From: an uncultured Gammaproteobacteria bacterium
GTDB lineage: Bacteria; Pseudomonadota; Gammaproteobacteria; CAIUAS01
Direction: 5' to 3'
Assembly: GCA_903897205.1 (NCBI GenBank)
Contig: CAIUAS010000032.1
Span: 1-12,442 of the forward strand
Length of the DNA stretch: 12,442 nt
Both the position numbers and the translations under genes were made by a program. Below, in pieces: positions 1 to 7,133 of this stretch; position 1 is the first letter of the stretch; every line of letters begins with the position of its first letter. The notes below the pieces were generated by a model. It saw nothing but the letters and a program-made list of their open reading frames with translations. It made no database searches and was not told the origin of the DNA.

Positions 1-194
1 AAAATGCTATTCTATTCTGTCATTTTATTTGGCTTAGCGGGTAACTTAATGGAAATCCTTGTATTAATAATTTATGTTTAACAGGCACTCATAACTTACA
101 AGGTTAGGGGCGCATATCTACCCTTCTAGCAGCAAATCGCTTTATTTCACTAACCCATGAGGAAATATTTTTCAAAAATATATTATTTAACATG

Positions 195-264
195 TTACTT
201 GATGTCCAGAATTATAACTATAGCTAAGTTAATGTAATCTGGACAACAATATAAAATCAAGTAA
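195..264. repeat. Nested imperfect inverted repeat
   Basis: The outer arms TTACTTGAT (195-203) and ATCAAGTAA (256-264) are exact reverse complements. The inner arms GTCCAGA (204-210) and TCTGGAC (238-244) are also exact, and pairing can extend a few bases inward with one bulge. The arms touch on the left but are 11 bases apart on the right, so a folded form would carry a one-sided bulge. It may be the remnant of a small mobile palindromic element or a regulatory hairpin. No function can be assigned. Confidence 0.45.
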
Positions 265-269
265 ATATT

Positions 270-299
270 TTTACAGAGTTTAATTTTTACTGTTATCAT
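270..299 (+). promoter_or_regulatory. Possible sigma70 promoter of the methyltransferase remnant
   Basis: TTTACA (270-275) is followed after 18 bases by TATCAT (294-299). A TG one base before the -10 hexamer fits an extended -10. The start codon of the broken methyltransferase lies 46 bases downstream, with GAGG (335-338) as a usable ribosome binding site. This is a pattern match only in AT-rich DNA. Confidence 0.35.
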
Positions 300-344
300 A
301 ATGCCGCACTAAAATTAGTTAATTTTTATTAATAGAGGTAAACT

Positions 345-753
345 ATGGATCACGTAGTGAATGACGCACAATATACAGAAATTATAGTACCTGAGATATA
401 TTCTCAGATTATTCCATCAGATTATCGCAAAAGAGCACATTTACGTTTCGGAAGCAGAACGCTTACTTGCTAAAATAATAGAAGGTAAAATTTCTACTAA
501 GCAATTGATAGAGGTTGTAGAGATAGGCTGCGGCCCTGGAAATATGTTTGAACTAGTAGGCAAGAACAAAAATATCTCAATTACAGCAATAGACATTGAT
601 TCTAAGTTTTTAGATGTCGCCAGATCAGTAGCAAATAATAATAACCTTCCTATAATTATAAAATCAGCCGATATTAAAAATTATAAACATAATAAACCTG
701 TTAATTTATTTTATAGTATAGGCGTTCATCAGCATCTACCTAAGATTAAATAA
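345..753 (+). pseudogene. Class I SAM-dependent methyltransferase, frameshifted and truncated
   Basis: The gene starts at ATG 345 after a GAGG site and reads 42 codons before a stop at 471-473. One extra base near 448-451 shifts the frame. From 451 onward the other frame continues the same protein (EAERLLAKIIEGK...) to the stop at 751-753. The joined product has the glycine-rich SAM loop VVEIGCGPGN (motif I), an acidic residue after the second strand (TAIDID), a motif-III-like SADI, and YSIGVHQHLP, typical of the fourth strand of this fold. It ends after about 136 residues, whereas such enzymes usually exceed 200, so the 3' half is missing or lost to further shifts. The substrate is unknown. 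It is very probably inactive unless the shift is a sequencing error. Confidence 0.75.
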
Positions 754-1061
754 AATTACTTCAGTTGAGCAAAACAAGTACGGGAAGAAAGCGAAAAAAA
801 TCACTATTTGAAAGCTATCCTGGCAATTATAAAAGCAAACATCCTGTTATCGTTTCAATATCTGATTCAGTAATTAATTCAGACTACGAATCTTTGTCAG
901 ATCAACAAGATGCTTTAGCAGCAATAACACAATATTATCTCGTTTCAAAACGAGATAATATTGTCAAGTATAATGTCGGCAAAGATGCCCTTCATAAGAG
1001 AACTGTTTTTGCCGCCTTTTTGCCCTTGATCACTCGTTACAAAATTTATAAAAATATTTAA
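750..1061 (+). pseudogene. Unrecognised short ORF, probable gene debris
   Basis: An open frame runs from just after the methyltransferase stop to TAA 1059-1061. The only early start is TTG 765, without a Shine-Dalgarno sequence, and there is no in-frame ATG. I do not recognise the product. It is polar with a basic start (GRKRKK) and hydrophobic patches near its end. Another frame after 1061 also reads as a lysine-rich tail, and a third frame around 752-811 looks protein-like. This patchwork suggests a once longer gene broken by several shifts, possibly the distal part of the methyltransferase locus. A 36-bp palindrome lies inside it. It could still be a genuine small gene. Confidence 0.3.
929..964. 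repeat. Near-perfect 36-bp palindrome
   Basis: The arm ACAATATTATCTCG (929-942) and its exact reverse complement CGAGATAATATTGT (951-964) flank TTTCAAAA, whose outer three bases on each side can also pair. This gives up to 17 paired positions around a two-base centre. There is no following T-run, so it is not a standard terminator. It lies within a doubtful ORF, which fits an inserted palindromic element or a protein-binding site better than coding constraint. Confidence 0.6.
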
Positions 1062-1131
1062 AATCAATTTTGCCTCGCTGAAGAAGAGATACAGCTTAAA
1101 AAAATCACAAGAAAAAAAAGCAAAAGCATGC

Positions 1132-1172
1132 CAAAATAAAAAGCGCCATGATTAACAGTTTAGGAATGGCGC
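1132..1172 (-). terminator. Rho-independent terminator of the minus-strand hypothetical gene
   Basis: Arms GCGCCAT (1143-1149) and ATGGCGC (1166-1172) form a GC-rich 7-bp stem with a 16-base loop. Read on the minus strand, the stem is followed by TTTTTATTTT. It lies about 50 bases beyond the stop of the gene at 1224-1556, as expected for its terminator. Confidence 0.65.
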
Positions 1173-1223
1173 ACCTAGAAATTCTTAAACTAATATTTAA
1201 CTGCGAAATATAAATTTAATCAA

Positions 1224-1556
1224 CTACTGAGGAAGCACGCTGCATACCACTCTCAGATAACTTGCTAAGAGTGGATAAGCTTTCTCAATCGTTTTTATGA
1301 ACAGAAGGATGTAGATATCTTCAACAATAAAACTATTTTTCCAATTATTTGGGGTGACCTGTATTGGGATTTTGCGTTCATTCGCAATACATATTAGCTG
1401 CAAAGCTGCGCTGTTTGTAGGCGGCATCTCTTGAACGTCCTGAATAATTAAATTCTCATCCTGATAATTGGCAATAATAGCATTTGGCTGGATGTTTAAA
1501 TGATAACAATAATAATCAGAATCATCCGTTAAATAATTGGTAGTCGATATGTCCAT
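1224..1556 (-). CDS. Hypothetical protein, 110 aa
   Basis: I do not recognise this protein. It is acidic to neutral, without a signal peptide. A polar N-terminal third (DDSDYYCYHLN) is followed by a mixed alpha/beta-looking middle (NAIIANYQDENLIIQDVQEM) and a hydrophobic segment (YILLFIKTIEKAYPLLASYL) near the C-terminus that may pack as an amphipathic helix. The start ATG has no clear Shine-Dalgarno sequence. Support for a real gene is the well-placed terminator at 1132-1172, the palindrome 32 bases upstream (1588-1610) that could be an operator, and its isolation from other genes. It could also be the remains of a longer gene. Confidence 0.45.
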   Translation of the reverse strand: MDISTTNYLTDDSDYYCYHLNIQPNAIIANYQDENLIIQDVQEMPPTNSAALQLICIANERKIPIQVTPNNWKNSFIVEDIYILLFIKTIEKAYPLLASYLRVVCSVLPQ

Positions 1557-1587
1557 GAAATGATTAAATAGTCACTGTGTATAAAAG

Positions 1588-1610
1588 CAATTAACCTAAT
1601 AGGTTAATTG
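1588..1610. promoter_or_regulatory. Perfect 10-bp inverted repeat, possible operator
   Basis: Arms CAATTAACCT (1588-1597) and AGGTTAATTG (1601-1610) are exact reverse complements around AAT. The site lies just upstream of the minus-strand gene starting at 1556, where a promoter would be expected, so a repressor site is plausible. On the minus strand it is followed by CTTTTAT, so a weak terminator for transcription entering from the right is the alternative. Confidence 0.4.
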
Positions 1611-2050
1611 ACAGCATAGCATGACCACTAAGGGAATAGTAGAGAAGTTTAGAATTAAAAGATGTAACCATTCAGCACCTTTCCCAGGTTTTTCACCAAA
1701 AGAGGCGGCTTTAATTGGCGTGATCGTAGGGAATGAAAATAGTTTTGTGACTAGGCCAGAATAAACAAGATGATGGCTGTGCAAGCAGTTCAATAATTAT
1801 CAAGCATTTCCCCTCTTTAACGGAATTATTTTGGAAAATGCAGCGATGGAAAACTATTAACGAACAGGATTATTTGAATAAATTAAAAAATCCTGTGTTT
1901 GACCGCCTTGTCTTTTTCAAGATTAAAACTATCCTAAGATTTCTCCTAACACAATCTATTAAAAGTCATTGATATATTATTAAATAATGTGTTAACGTTT
2001 ATTTTTTGGCAAAATAAAGGATGTTTATGTTTTTTAGCATCAGATTCACG
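1611..2050. other. Region with only short doubtful ORFs
   Basis: Two short plus-strand open frames are present: 1621-1764 (47 codons, ATG, no ribosome site) and 1838-1972 (44 codons, ATG, lysine- and leucine-rich; its frame is open upstream back to about 1750). Neither is recognised. An antisense frame at 1596-1793 has no better support. The last 80 bases are very AT-rich and probably contain the promoter of the lipase cassette, but I could not fix convincing -35/-10 boxes. Confidence 0.4.
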
Positions 2051-2064
2051 AAAGGAGGCATGAA

Positions 2065-2198
2065 ATGAGCCATTTGTTTATTAAACTCGCTGGGATTAAT
2101 GGGAGCGCAACAGCGCAAGGATATGAAAGCTGGAGCTTACTGCATTCATTACATCTAGCTCTGTTGGTTATGATTTCACTCAAGGGATTGTTTTATAA
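2065..2198 (+). pseudogene. Hcp-like (type VI secretion tube protein) N-terminal fragment, frameshifted
   Basis: A near-consensus Shine-Dalgarno AAAGGAGG (2051-2058) precedes ATG 2065. The first residues, MSHLFIKLAGINGSATAQGY, resemble the N-terminus of Hcp proteins, which typically begin with an (F/L)-(I/L)-K-(L/V)-x-G-I-x-G pattern. After about residue 29 the frame must change: the -1 frame reads ITSSSVGYDFTQGIV and stops at TAA 2196-2198. Hcp proteins are usually about 160-170 residues, so three quarters are missing. The unshifted frame runs straight into the lipoprotein gene, producing an artificial fusion of 241 residues. The stop lies one base before the lipoprotein ATG, so translation of the remnant may still feed the lipoprotein. 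Assignment rests on remembered motif similarity only. Confidence 0.5.
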
Positions 2199-2199
2199 A

Positions 2200-2790
2200 A
2201 TGCGTTATTTATTATTGCTCAGTATAAGTTTTTTATTAGCGGCATGCAGCTCTCCGCCTTATCCGCCGCCACCACCACCTAATACTGGTAAATATGCACC
2301 TGAAATTAATCTGCGCCCGCGTTATTTTATGACGGTGCGGGGGTATGTGGATCCAAAAATAAAAGATGATGTGCAGTTAGAATTTATTACAATTTATTAT
2401 ACGACCAATCCAGCATGTAAATACACTATTAATTACTTCGAAGGTGTGAGTTCCTATCGTGAAATTGATCATGTGATTAAAGTAAAAACTGACCAACATG
2501 GTAATTATAAATATGCCATTCCATTAGATTTATATAAGCCTGGTTTTTGTGGTTGGAATATTGTTGATATTTCATATAAGACTGACGATAAAATACCAAA
2601 TTTTAGAGGTTACAGTATCGCTTCATTTTTGAAAAAAGAAATTTCTTCTATTAATTACTTGGGAGAAGACAACTGGATGTGTCAAAAAGGCAGCGAATGC
2701 CAAACCGAAAATCATGCTCCATTAAAGGGGTATTACGACTTATATCCCAGAGGAAATTATAAATTTATAATTAATTTAAAGAGAATGTAA
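2200..2790 (+). CDS. Outer-membrane or periplasmic lipoprotein, candidate lipase immunity protein
   Basis: ATG 2200 is chosen because it begins a classic lipoprotein signal: MRYLLLLSISFLLAAC with lipobox LAAC and lipidated Cys16. The mature part (about 181 residues) starts with a proline-rich linker (residues 19-27) and continues as a probably beta-rich domain with four further cysteines (73, 117, 161, 167) that could form two disulfides, consistent with the periplasm. A longer in-frame start at 2065 belongs to the Hcp-like remnant and is rejected. AAGGGA (2182-2187) may serve as ribosome site. The stop overlaps the lipase start by one base (TAATG), so the two are co-translated. T6SS lipase effectors are often encoded beside lipoprotein immunity partners, hence the suggestion. 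The biochemical role is unproven. Confidence 0.75.
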   Translation: MRYLLLLSISFLLAACSSPPYPPPPPPNTGKYAPEINLRPRYFMTVRGYVDPKIKDDVQLEFITIYYTTNPACKYTINYFEGVSSYREIDHVIKVKTDQHGNYKYAIPLDLYKPGFCGWNIVDISYKTDDKIPNFRGYSIASFLKKEISSINYLGEDNWMCQKGSECQTENHAPLKGYYDLYPRGNYKFIINLKRM

Positions 2791-3857
2791 TGTTGACTAT
2801 ACTGGAGTTTTCAAAAATAGCAGGCCATATATATGATATTTCCAAACCAACATATGGATATGTAAGTTTTAAACAGACTACCGTTAAAAATATAACCGAT
2901 AAAGATACAAAAGATAAAGATACATGGTGCATTATGACCGATGTCGATCCCACCATCGATCCCGCCAACCATTTTTTTGCCCAACTTTATTTAAAATTCG
3001 AAAACGGCAACGCGACTGACGCAGTTGTTGCCGTACGTGGAACCCTGTTTACCGATAAAACCAACCTTGGTGTGGATGCTTTATCGTGGTATGCCGATGT
3101 GTTAGGGGAAGGCGGCAGCGATAGCGCCCCCTTGTCTTTTACGAATTCGTTAATTAGTTTTATAGTCAAGGCACAGGATTATCTGCGAAATTATTTTCCA
3201 TCCGTGCTGCCTTTAAAATTTACTGGCCATTCGCTCGGTGGCGCTTTAGCGCAATTAATGCCGTTAAAAGCAGGTATTTTAGGTCGAGCGGTTGTTTTTA
3301 ATTCCCCAGGCGTGGGGCATATACCCGGTGTTATGCCAGACAAAAGTAATTGGGTTTATAATATTAATTCACGTTATGGTTTGATTAATAAAGTGGGTTT
3401 AACGCTTGGAAAGGTTTATCTGATTGATGTGCCAGAAAGAGAGGCCGAGGCCAAACAATTATTCAGACACAGGGATCAAACGGATTATGCGACCTCCGAA
3501 CAACTGTATCAATTAGCCGATACGTTAGCCAAAAATAAACCTGCCAGTTTAACGGCGCTGGGTGTTATCTCCTTAACGAATGGAGCGGGCTTGGTTTATC
3601 GATTGGGTGGTTATATCAGCACCTTTAATCACTTAGAGCAACAACCGCAAGCGGCGCATGCCATGCAAATGAGCTGCGAAACGGCAGATACGCATGCTTG
3701 GTATAATTTAAAAGCGCGTTTGGCTGTCAAACTTTGCACGACTGAATACAAAGGCAATCAATTAGGTCAAATAATCCATGCACAACATTCTATTGATAAT
3801 GTTGTGCAGGCTTTGCAGATGAAAAATAATGCGGGGTTGGCTTATACTTATATTTAA
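2790..3857 (+). CDS. Class-3-type lipase/phospholipase, candidate T6SS effector
   Basis: The 355-residue protein has the alpha/beta-hydrolase nucleophile elbow GHSLGG (Ser148), preceded by VVAVRGT (79-85), the usual oxyanion-strand motif, and followed by VVFNSPGVG (168-176). A C-terminal HSIDNVV (from His333) is a good candidate for the catalytic histidine. The acid is less clear: where class-3 lipases usually carry Asp after the FxSPxxG strand, this protein reads NSRYGLINKVG. Asp213 in YLIDVPE is an alternative. There is no signal peptide, which fits a protein delivered by a dedicated secretion system or a cytosolic enzyme. ATG 2790 overlaps the lipoprotein stop, with AAAGAGA just before it. 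The Hcp-like remnant and lipoprotein upstream favour a T6SS Tle-type effector. An effector acting on host membranes is the alternative. Confidence 0.8.
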   Translation: MLTILEFSKIAGHIYDISKPTYGYVSFKQTTVKNITDKDTKDKDTWCIMTDVDPTIDPANHFFAQLYLKFENGNATDAVVAVRGTLFTDKTNLGVDALSWYADVLGEGGSDSAPLSFTNSLISFIVKAQDYLRNYFPSVLPLKFTGHSLGGALAQLMPLKAGILGRAVVFNSPGVGHIPGVMPDKSNWVYNINSRYGLINKVGLTLGKVYLIDVPEREAEAKQLFRHRDQTDYATSEQLYQLADTLAKNKPASLTALGVISLTNGAGLVYRLGGYISTFNHLEQQPQAAHAMQMSCETADTHAWYNLKARLAVKLCTTEYKGNQLGQIIHAQHSIDNVVQALQMKNNAGLAYTYI

Positions 3858-3872
3858 GTGGAATTAGGAATG

Positions 3873-3907
3873 GCAGGCTTAATAACATGCAAATAAGCGT
3901 TTCCTGC
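3873..3907. terminator. Weak bulged hairpin between convergent genes
   Basis: GCAGGCTTA (3873-3881) can pair with TAAGC (3894-3898) and CCTGC (3903-3907), leaving a small one-sided bulge. It lies between the ends of the lipase gene and the minus-strand eamA remnant, where terminators are expected. No proper T-run follows on either strand, so this call is tentative. Confidence 0.25.
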
Positions 3908-3917
3908 TTTGAGGCGA

Positions 3918-4820
3918 TTATCGCTCAAATTGTATAATAACGGCGCTTAGTAAAATAATAATAGCACCAGTGAGCTGGAGGGTTGAAGTGGATTCATGTA
4001 AAGCGGTAATGCCCACGATGAGCGTAACAACGGGTTCTAAAACGGATAAAACAGCTACTTTGCTCGCGTGAATATGTTTTAAACCTTCGAGTAATAATTG
4101 AATGGGTAATGCGGTTGCAATAATGCCTAAAGCGCTTATGTAAAACCATTCTTTATAGGAATTAGGAAATATAAATTCATGCCTAATTAAAATAATGCTG
4201 AGAAATACCACTGAGCAACCAACACAGACTAATATAGTAAGATAACGTGAAGGTATGTTGCGTGCAGTGTGTTTGCTGCCAAAAATATAAAAAGCATAGA
4301 ATAACGCGGCTCAGATCGCGAAAAACATTCCGGTTTTATTTGATATATTTACCTGCTGACCTTTTAGTAATAATAATCCTAGAGCAATGCTAATTAATGC
4401 AATGGCCATGTGTTTGCTAATGGGGTATTTGTCGATGAGCCATGCTAATAAAACGACAAACATCGGGTAAGTAAAAAAAATCACCATGGCGAGGCCGGTG
4501 CCTGTGTAATGGCTAGCTGCAAAATAAAATGCGCTATTTCCAGCGTAGCATAAGCCACCCAGGATGAATGGGATGCATAGTTGGCGTTTATCGAAATTGC
4601 TTGATGGGACGTGCGCGGTTTTTTTTAATACAAAGGGTAGCATCCATAAAGTGGCAATAAAAAATCGCCAAAAGAGCATGGCTGAAATAGTAAAATGTAA
4701 TTCAATGAGTTTGGTGCCAAAAAAGCCTAGGCAGCCATATAAGGTGGCTGATAAAGCAACTAATAGTGTGGCTCGGGTTTCTAATGAAATAATAGAGTGC
4801 TTTGCAGCAGAAATATTCAT
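3918..4820 (-). pseudogene. EamA/DMT-family permease with one in-frame TGA
   Basis: Reading from ATG 4820 gives a 300-codon frame interrupted only by TGA at 4313-4311 (codon 170). Both sides are in the same frame and together form a normal ten-helix drug/metabolite transporter with two EamA repeats: the first about residues 15-155 and the second after the stop. The stop falls at the start of the second repeat (GMFFAI, stop, AALFYAFYIFGSK), where the family usually has a small or hydrophobic residue. The 33 codons between the stop and the next possible Met are also intact, so this is one recent nonsense change. The start lies 3 bases after the lptG stop, so it is the last gene of the lptF-lptG unit, with no clear ribosome site of its own. 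The substrate is unknown. The remaining 169-residue half is probably non-functional. Confidence 0.85.
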
Positions 4821-4823
4821 TAT

Positions 4824-5888
4824 TTAATTAACACGTCTTTGTAGGAAATAAGCGGCCATTGCAAATAATACAATAGGCAATAGTGCGGCTAATAAGGGTG
4901 GCCATTGATAAACTATGCTGAAGGGGCCAAAAAATTCATTTAAAATAAAGAAGGCAAAGCCAACAATAATGCCTAGCATTATTCGTAAGCCCATTGTCAT
5001 GGAGCGTAATGAACCAAATACAAAGGGGATGGCGAGCCAAACCATAATCAGCGTAGCTAGCGGTTGTAATATTCTTTGCCAGAAAGCTAAAGCATAGATA
5101 GCACTATTTGAATTATTTTTATCTAGGTAACGGATGTAATCATGCAGTTGCAATAATGACATCTCATCAGGGTCGGCAACGGAAATTCTTAGTAGAGTAG
5201 GATCGAGTGATAAGTGCCAGTTTCCAATGGCGTTGTGCTCTGAGTGTATTGCTGTGGGTGTAATGTAGCTGGTGTCTATATTTTTCATTATCCAAAGACC
5301 ATGATGATAAACGCCGGATTCGGCATGGCTAGCGCGTATTAAGTTGCGGTTATTATCGAAAACGTAACGATTGATGCTTCGAATGTGGGTGGCGCCAATA
5401 ACTGTTTGGATATTTAAGATATTATGTCCATCTCGAATCCAAATGCCACGTCCTGTTACTATCGCTTGGCCGTGGCTGGTTAAAATAGCCTTGCGGTTTT
5501 CTGCGGTATGTTCCGCGATAGGTGCTAACCATTCACCTAAAAGAGTTGCGGCTATTAATAATAAGATGGCGGCTTTTATAACGGCCCAGCTGATGCGCGC
5601 AATGGAGACTCCACTGGCCCTTAAGATAATTAATTCGCTATGATGTGCTAATAGACTTAATCCTAATAACACGCCAATAAGTGTTGCCATGGGAAAGAAA
5701 GAATATGTTGTTTTTGGCAGATCTAGGATTACATATTCTAAGGCGCCCCAGATGCCATAAGCGCCAGTACCGATAGCACTAATTTCTTTAATTAAATTAA
5801 TAAATATTGTTAAGCCAACGAGCATAATTAATACCATTAATGTGGTGTTAATTATGGTAATGCCAAGGTAGCGATCGAGCGTTTTCAT
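4824..5888 (-). CDS. lptG: LPS export ABC transporter permease LptG
   Basis: LptG pairs with LptF in the inner membrane; with the ATPase LptB they extract lipopolysaccharide and push it onto the LptC-LptA bridge to the outer membrane. The 354-residue length is normal (E. coli 360). The family layout is visible: N-terminal MKTLDRYLG, first helix about 12-32, helices about 60-82 and 102-120, a periplasmic beta-jellyroll domain about 125-260, then three C-terminal helices (about 272-292, 302-320, 332-348). HHSELIILRASGVS (82-95) is the cytoplasmic coupling helix that contacts LptB. The ATG overlaps the lptF stop by four bases (ATGA), indicating translational coupling and equal subunit amounts. 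LptB is not in the window. Confidence 0.97.
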   Translation of the reverse strand: MKTLDRYLGITIINTTLMVLIMLVGLTIFINLIKEISAIGTGAYGIWGALEYVILDLPKTTYSFFPMATLIGVLLGLSLLAHHSELIILRASGVSIARISWAVIKAAILLLIAATLLGEWLAPIAEHTAENRKAILTSHGQAIVTGRGIWIRDGHNILNIQTVIGATHIRSINRYVFDNNRNLIRASHAESGVYHHGLWIMKNIDTSYITPTAIHSEHNAIGNWHLSLDPTLLRISVADPDEMSLLQLHDYIRYLDKNNSNSAIYALAFWQRILQPLATLIMVWLAIPFVFGSLRSMTMGLRIMLGIIVGFAFFILNEFFGPFSIVYQWPPLLAALLPIVLFAMAAYFLQRRVN

Positions 5889-7009
5889 AAGGTAATTTGC
5901 CTACGCTGAGTAAGTAAAACACGGATGGTTTGCCAGCCGGTTTGCCATAGCCAAATAGTGATAATAGCTAGCAAAAGTAAACCGTGAATCCACCATAAGC
6001 CGATATGAGCGGGGATGATATTTTGTTCAATCCAATTGCGGCCGACTAATAATAAATTGGCATAGAGAATATACATTAAAATAGCGGGCAATAATTGCCC
6101 ATAGCGCCCAAAGCGGGGTTTTACCCGGCTTAATGGTATAGCGAGTAGTGTTAATAGTAAAACAGAGAGTGGCATAGAAAGGCGCCATTGTAATTCTGAA
6201 AGCGCTAGGTTTTTATTTTTTTTTGCATGCCAAAGCGCGCTAGTTGGCATGGTTTCTTCTTGAGCGGTGATGTCTGCTGCATGGCTTTCAATGCGGATAC
6301 CATATTTGCCAAACTGGACAACACTAAAGTCATTTTTGCCTGGGGTGCCTTGATAGCGGCGACCATTGGTGATCACAAAAAATCGATCGCCTGTGGTTGG
6401 ATATACCACTTGATAACCATCTTTAGCGGTTACGATAACCCAGTTGGGGTTGTTAGGCGTGCTGTCATTCGCTAGTTGCGCCATAAAAAGATTTTGCATG
6501 CGTTGATGATCGGGGGAAATGGATTCGACATAAAATACACGTTGTCCGCTGTTCATTTCTTGAAATCTTCCGGGTAGAGTTGTCTCAAGTTGAGCTGCCG
6601 TGCCTGTTTGCGCTAGCAAGGTATCGCGATACATTAGTAGTTTGGGGCTTATCCAGAGGGAAAGAATGCTAACGGTTATAAAAACTAGCAAGGTAATGGG
6701 GAGTGTAAGTAAGGTTAATTTAGTTCGGCTTATGCCACAGACAGTTAGGATGGTCATTTCATTGTCGGTGTACATACGTCCGTAAATAAATAAAATCGCC
6801 AGGAATAAGCCAAGAGGCAATAAAATGCCTAGTAAGTGTGGAATCTCAATGCCAATAAGGCGTAATAAAATCGCGCCAGCGAATTTACCGGTGGCAGCTT
6901 GACTTAAATAACGTGTGAATTGATTACTCAAGAAAAGTAACAATATTATGCTGGTAATAGCGCATAATGCTGTTAGAAGTTCACGACTTAAGTAACGAAA
7001 AATAATCAT
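5885..7009 (-). CDS. lptF: LPS export ABC transporter permease LptF
   Basis: This is the partner of LptG in the LptB2FG lipopolysaccharide extractor of the inner membrane. The 374-residue protein begins MIIFRYLSRELL, the standard LptF start. It has a first helix about 12-30 ending in SNQFTRYL, helices near 45-78 and 95-120, a periplasmic jellyroll domain, and three C-terminal helices after WRLSMPLSVLLL. TDNEMTILTVCGIS (about 81-94) is the coupling helix equivalent to that of LptG. I use ATG 7009, not the in-frame TTG 21 codons upstream, because homologues start here and the extra segment (LDWRNSSQAP...) is not LptF-like. No strong Shine-Dalgarno sequence is visible. It is the first gene of the minus-strand unit and is divergent from pepA. 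Confidence 0.97.
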   Translation of the reverse strand: MIIFRYLSRELLTALCAITSIILLLFLSNQFTRYLSQAATGKFAGAILLRLIGIEIPHLLGILLPLGLFLAILFIYGRMYTDNEMTILTVCGISRTKLTLLTLPITLLVFITVSILSLWISPKLLMYRDTLLAQTGTAAQLETTLPGRFQEMNSGQRVFYVESISPDHQRMQNLFMAQLANDSTPNNPNWVIVTAKDGYQVVYPTTGDRFFVITNGRRYQGTPGKNDFSVVQFGKYGIRIESHAADITAQEETMPTSALWHAKKNKNLALSELQWRLSMPLSVLLLTLLAIPLSRVKPRFGRYGQLLPAILMYILYANLLLVGRNWIEQNIIPAHIGLWWIHGLLLLAIITIWLWQTGWQTIRVLLTQRRQITL

Positions 7010-7133
7010 GCTGTTTACCGTTTGAGCGCTTGTTAAAGCTGGTGCTTGTGAGGAGTTACGCCAATCTAGCAAATCCTGATGATTTAAGTAAACTACTCAA
7101 TTGAATTTTTTAGGTAATAGGAGACTACACATT
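7010..7133. promoter_or_regulatory. Divergent intergenic region lptF / pepA
   Basis: This 124-base spacer must hold the promoters of both directions. For lptF, minus-strand TTTACT followed after 18 bases by TAGATT is a possible sigma70 pair. For pepA, no convincing -35/-10 pair stands out. AGGAG (7119-7123) is the pepA ribosome site, ten bases before its ATG. No operator-like repeat was seen. Confidence 0.35.

Larger units (their letters stand above)
1..344. other. Left-edge region without a convincing gene
   Basis: No gene is supported here. A 25-codon hydrophobic open frame (4-81, ending in TAA) could be the tail of a membrane protein whose start lies outside the window, but it is too short to call. 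The rest is AT-rich and stop-filled. It contains a nested inverted repeat (195-264) and a possible sigma70 promoter just before the methyltransferase remnant. Confidence 0.5.

Noticed and set aside
1596..1793. Minus-strand 65-codon open frame
   Set aside because: No ribosome site and no recognisable product; it ends inside the palindrome at 1588-1610.
4311..4313. Selenocysteine or reassigned TGA in the EamA gene
   Set aside because: EamA permeases do not use selenocysteine, no obvious structured element follows, and lptF uses TGA as its stop.
7010..7072. N-terminal extension of LptF from TTG 7072
   Set aside because: The added residues are unlike LptF, while the standard LptF start MIIFRYLSRE lies at 7009.
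7101..7133. Start of pepA at TTG 7101
   Set aside because: No ribosome site precedes it, whereas AGGAG stands ten bases before ATG 7134, which also gives the usual family length.
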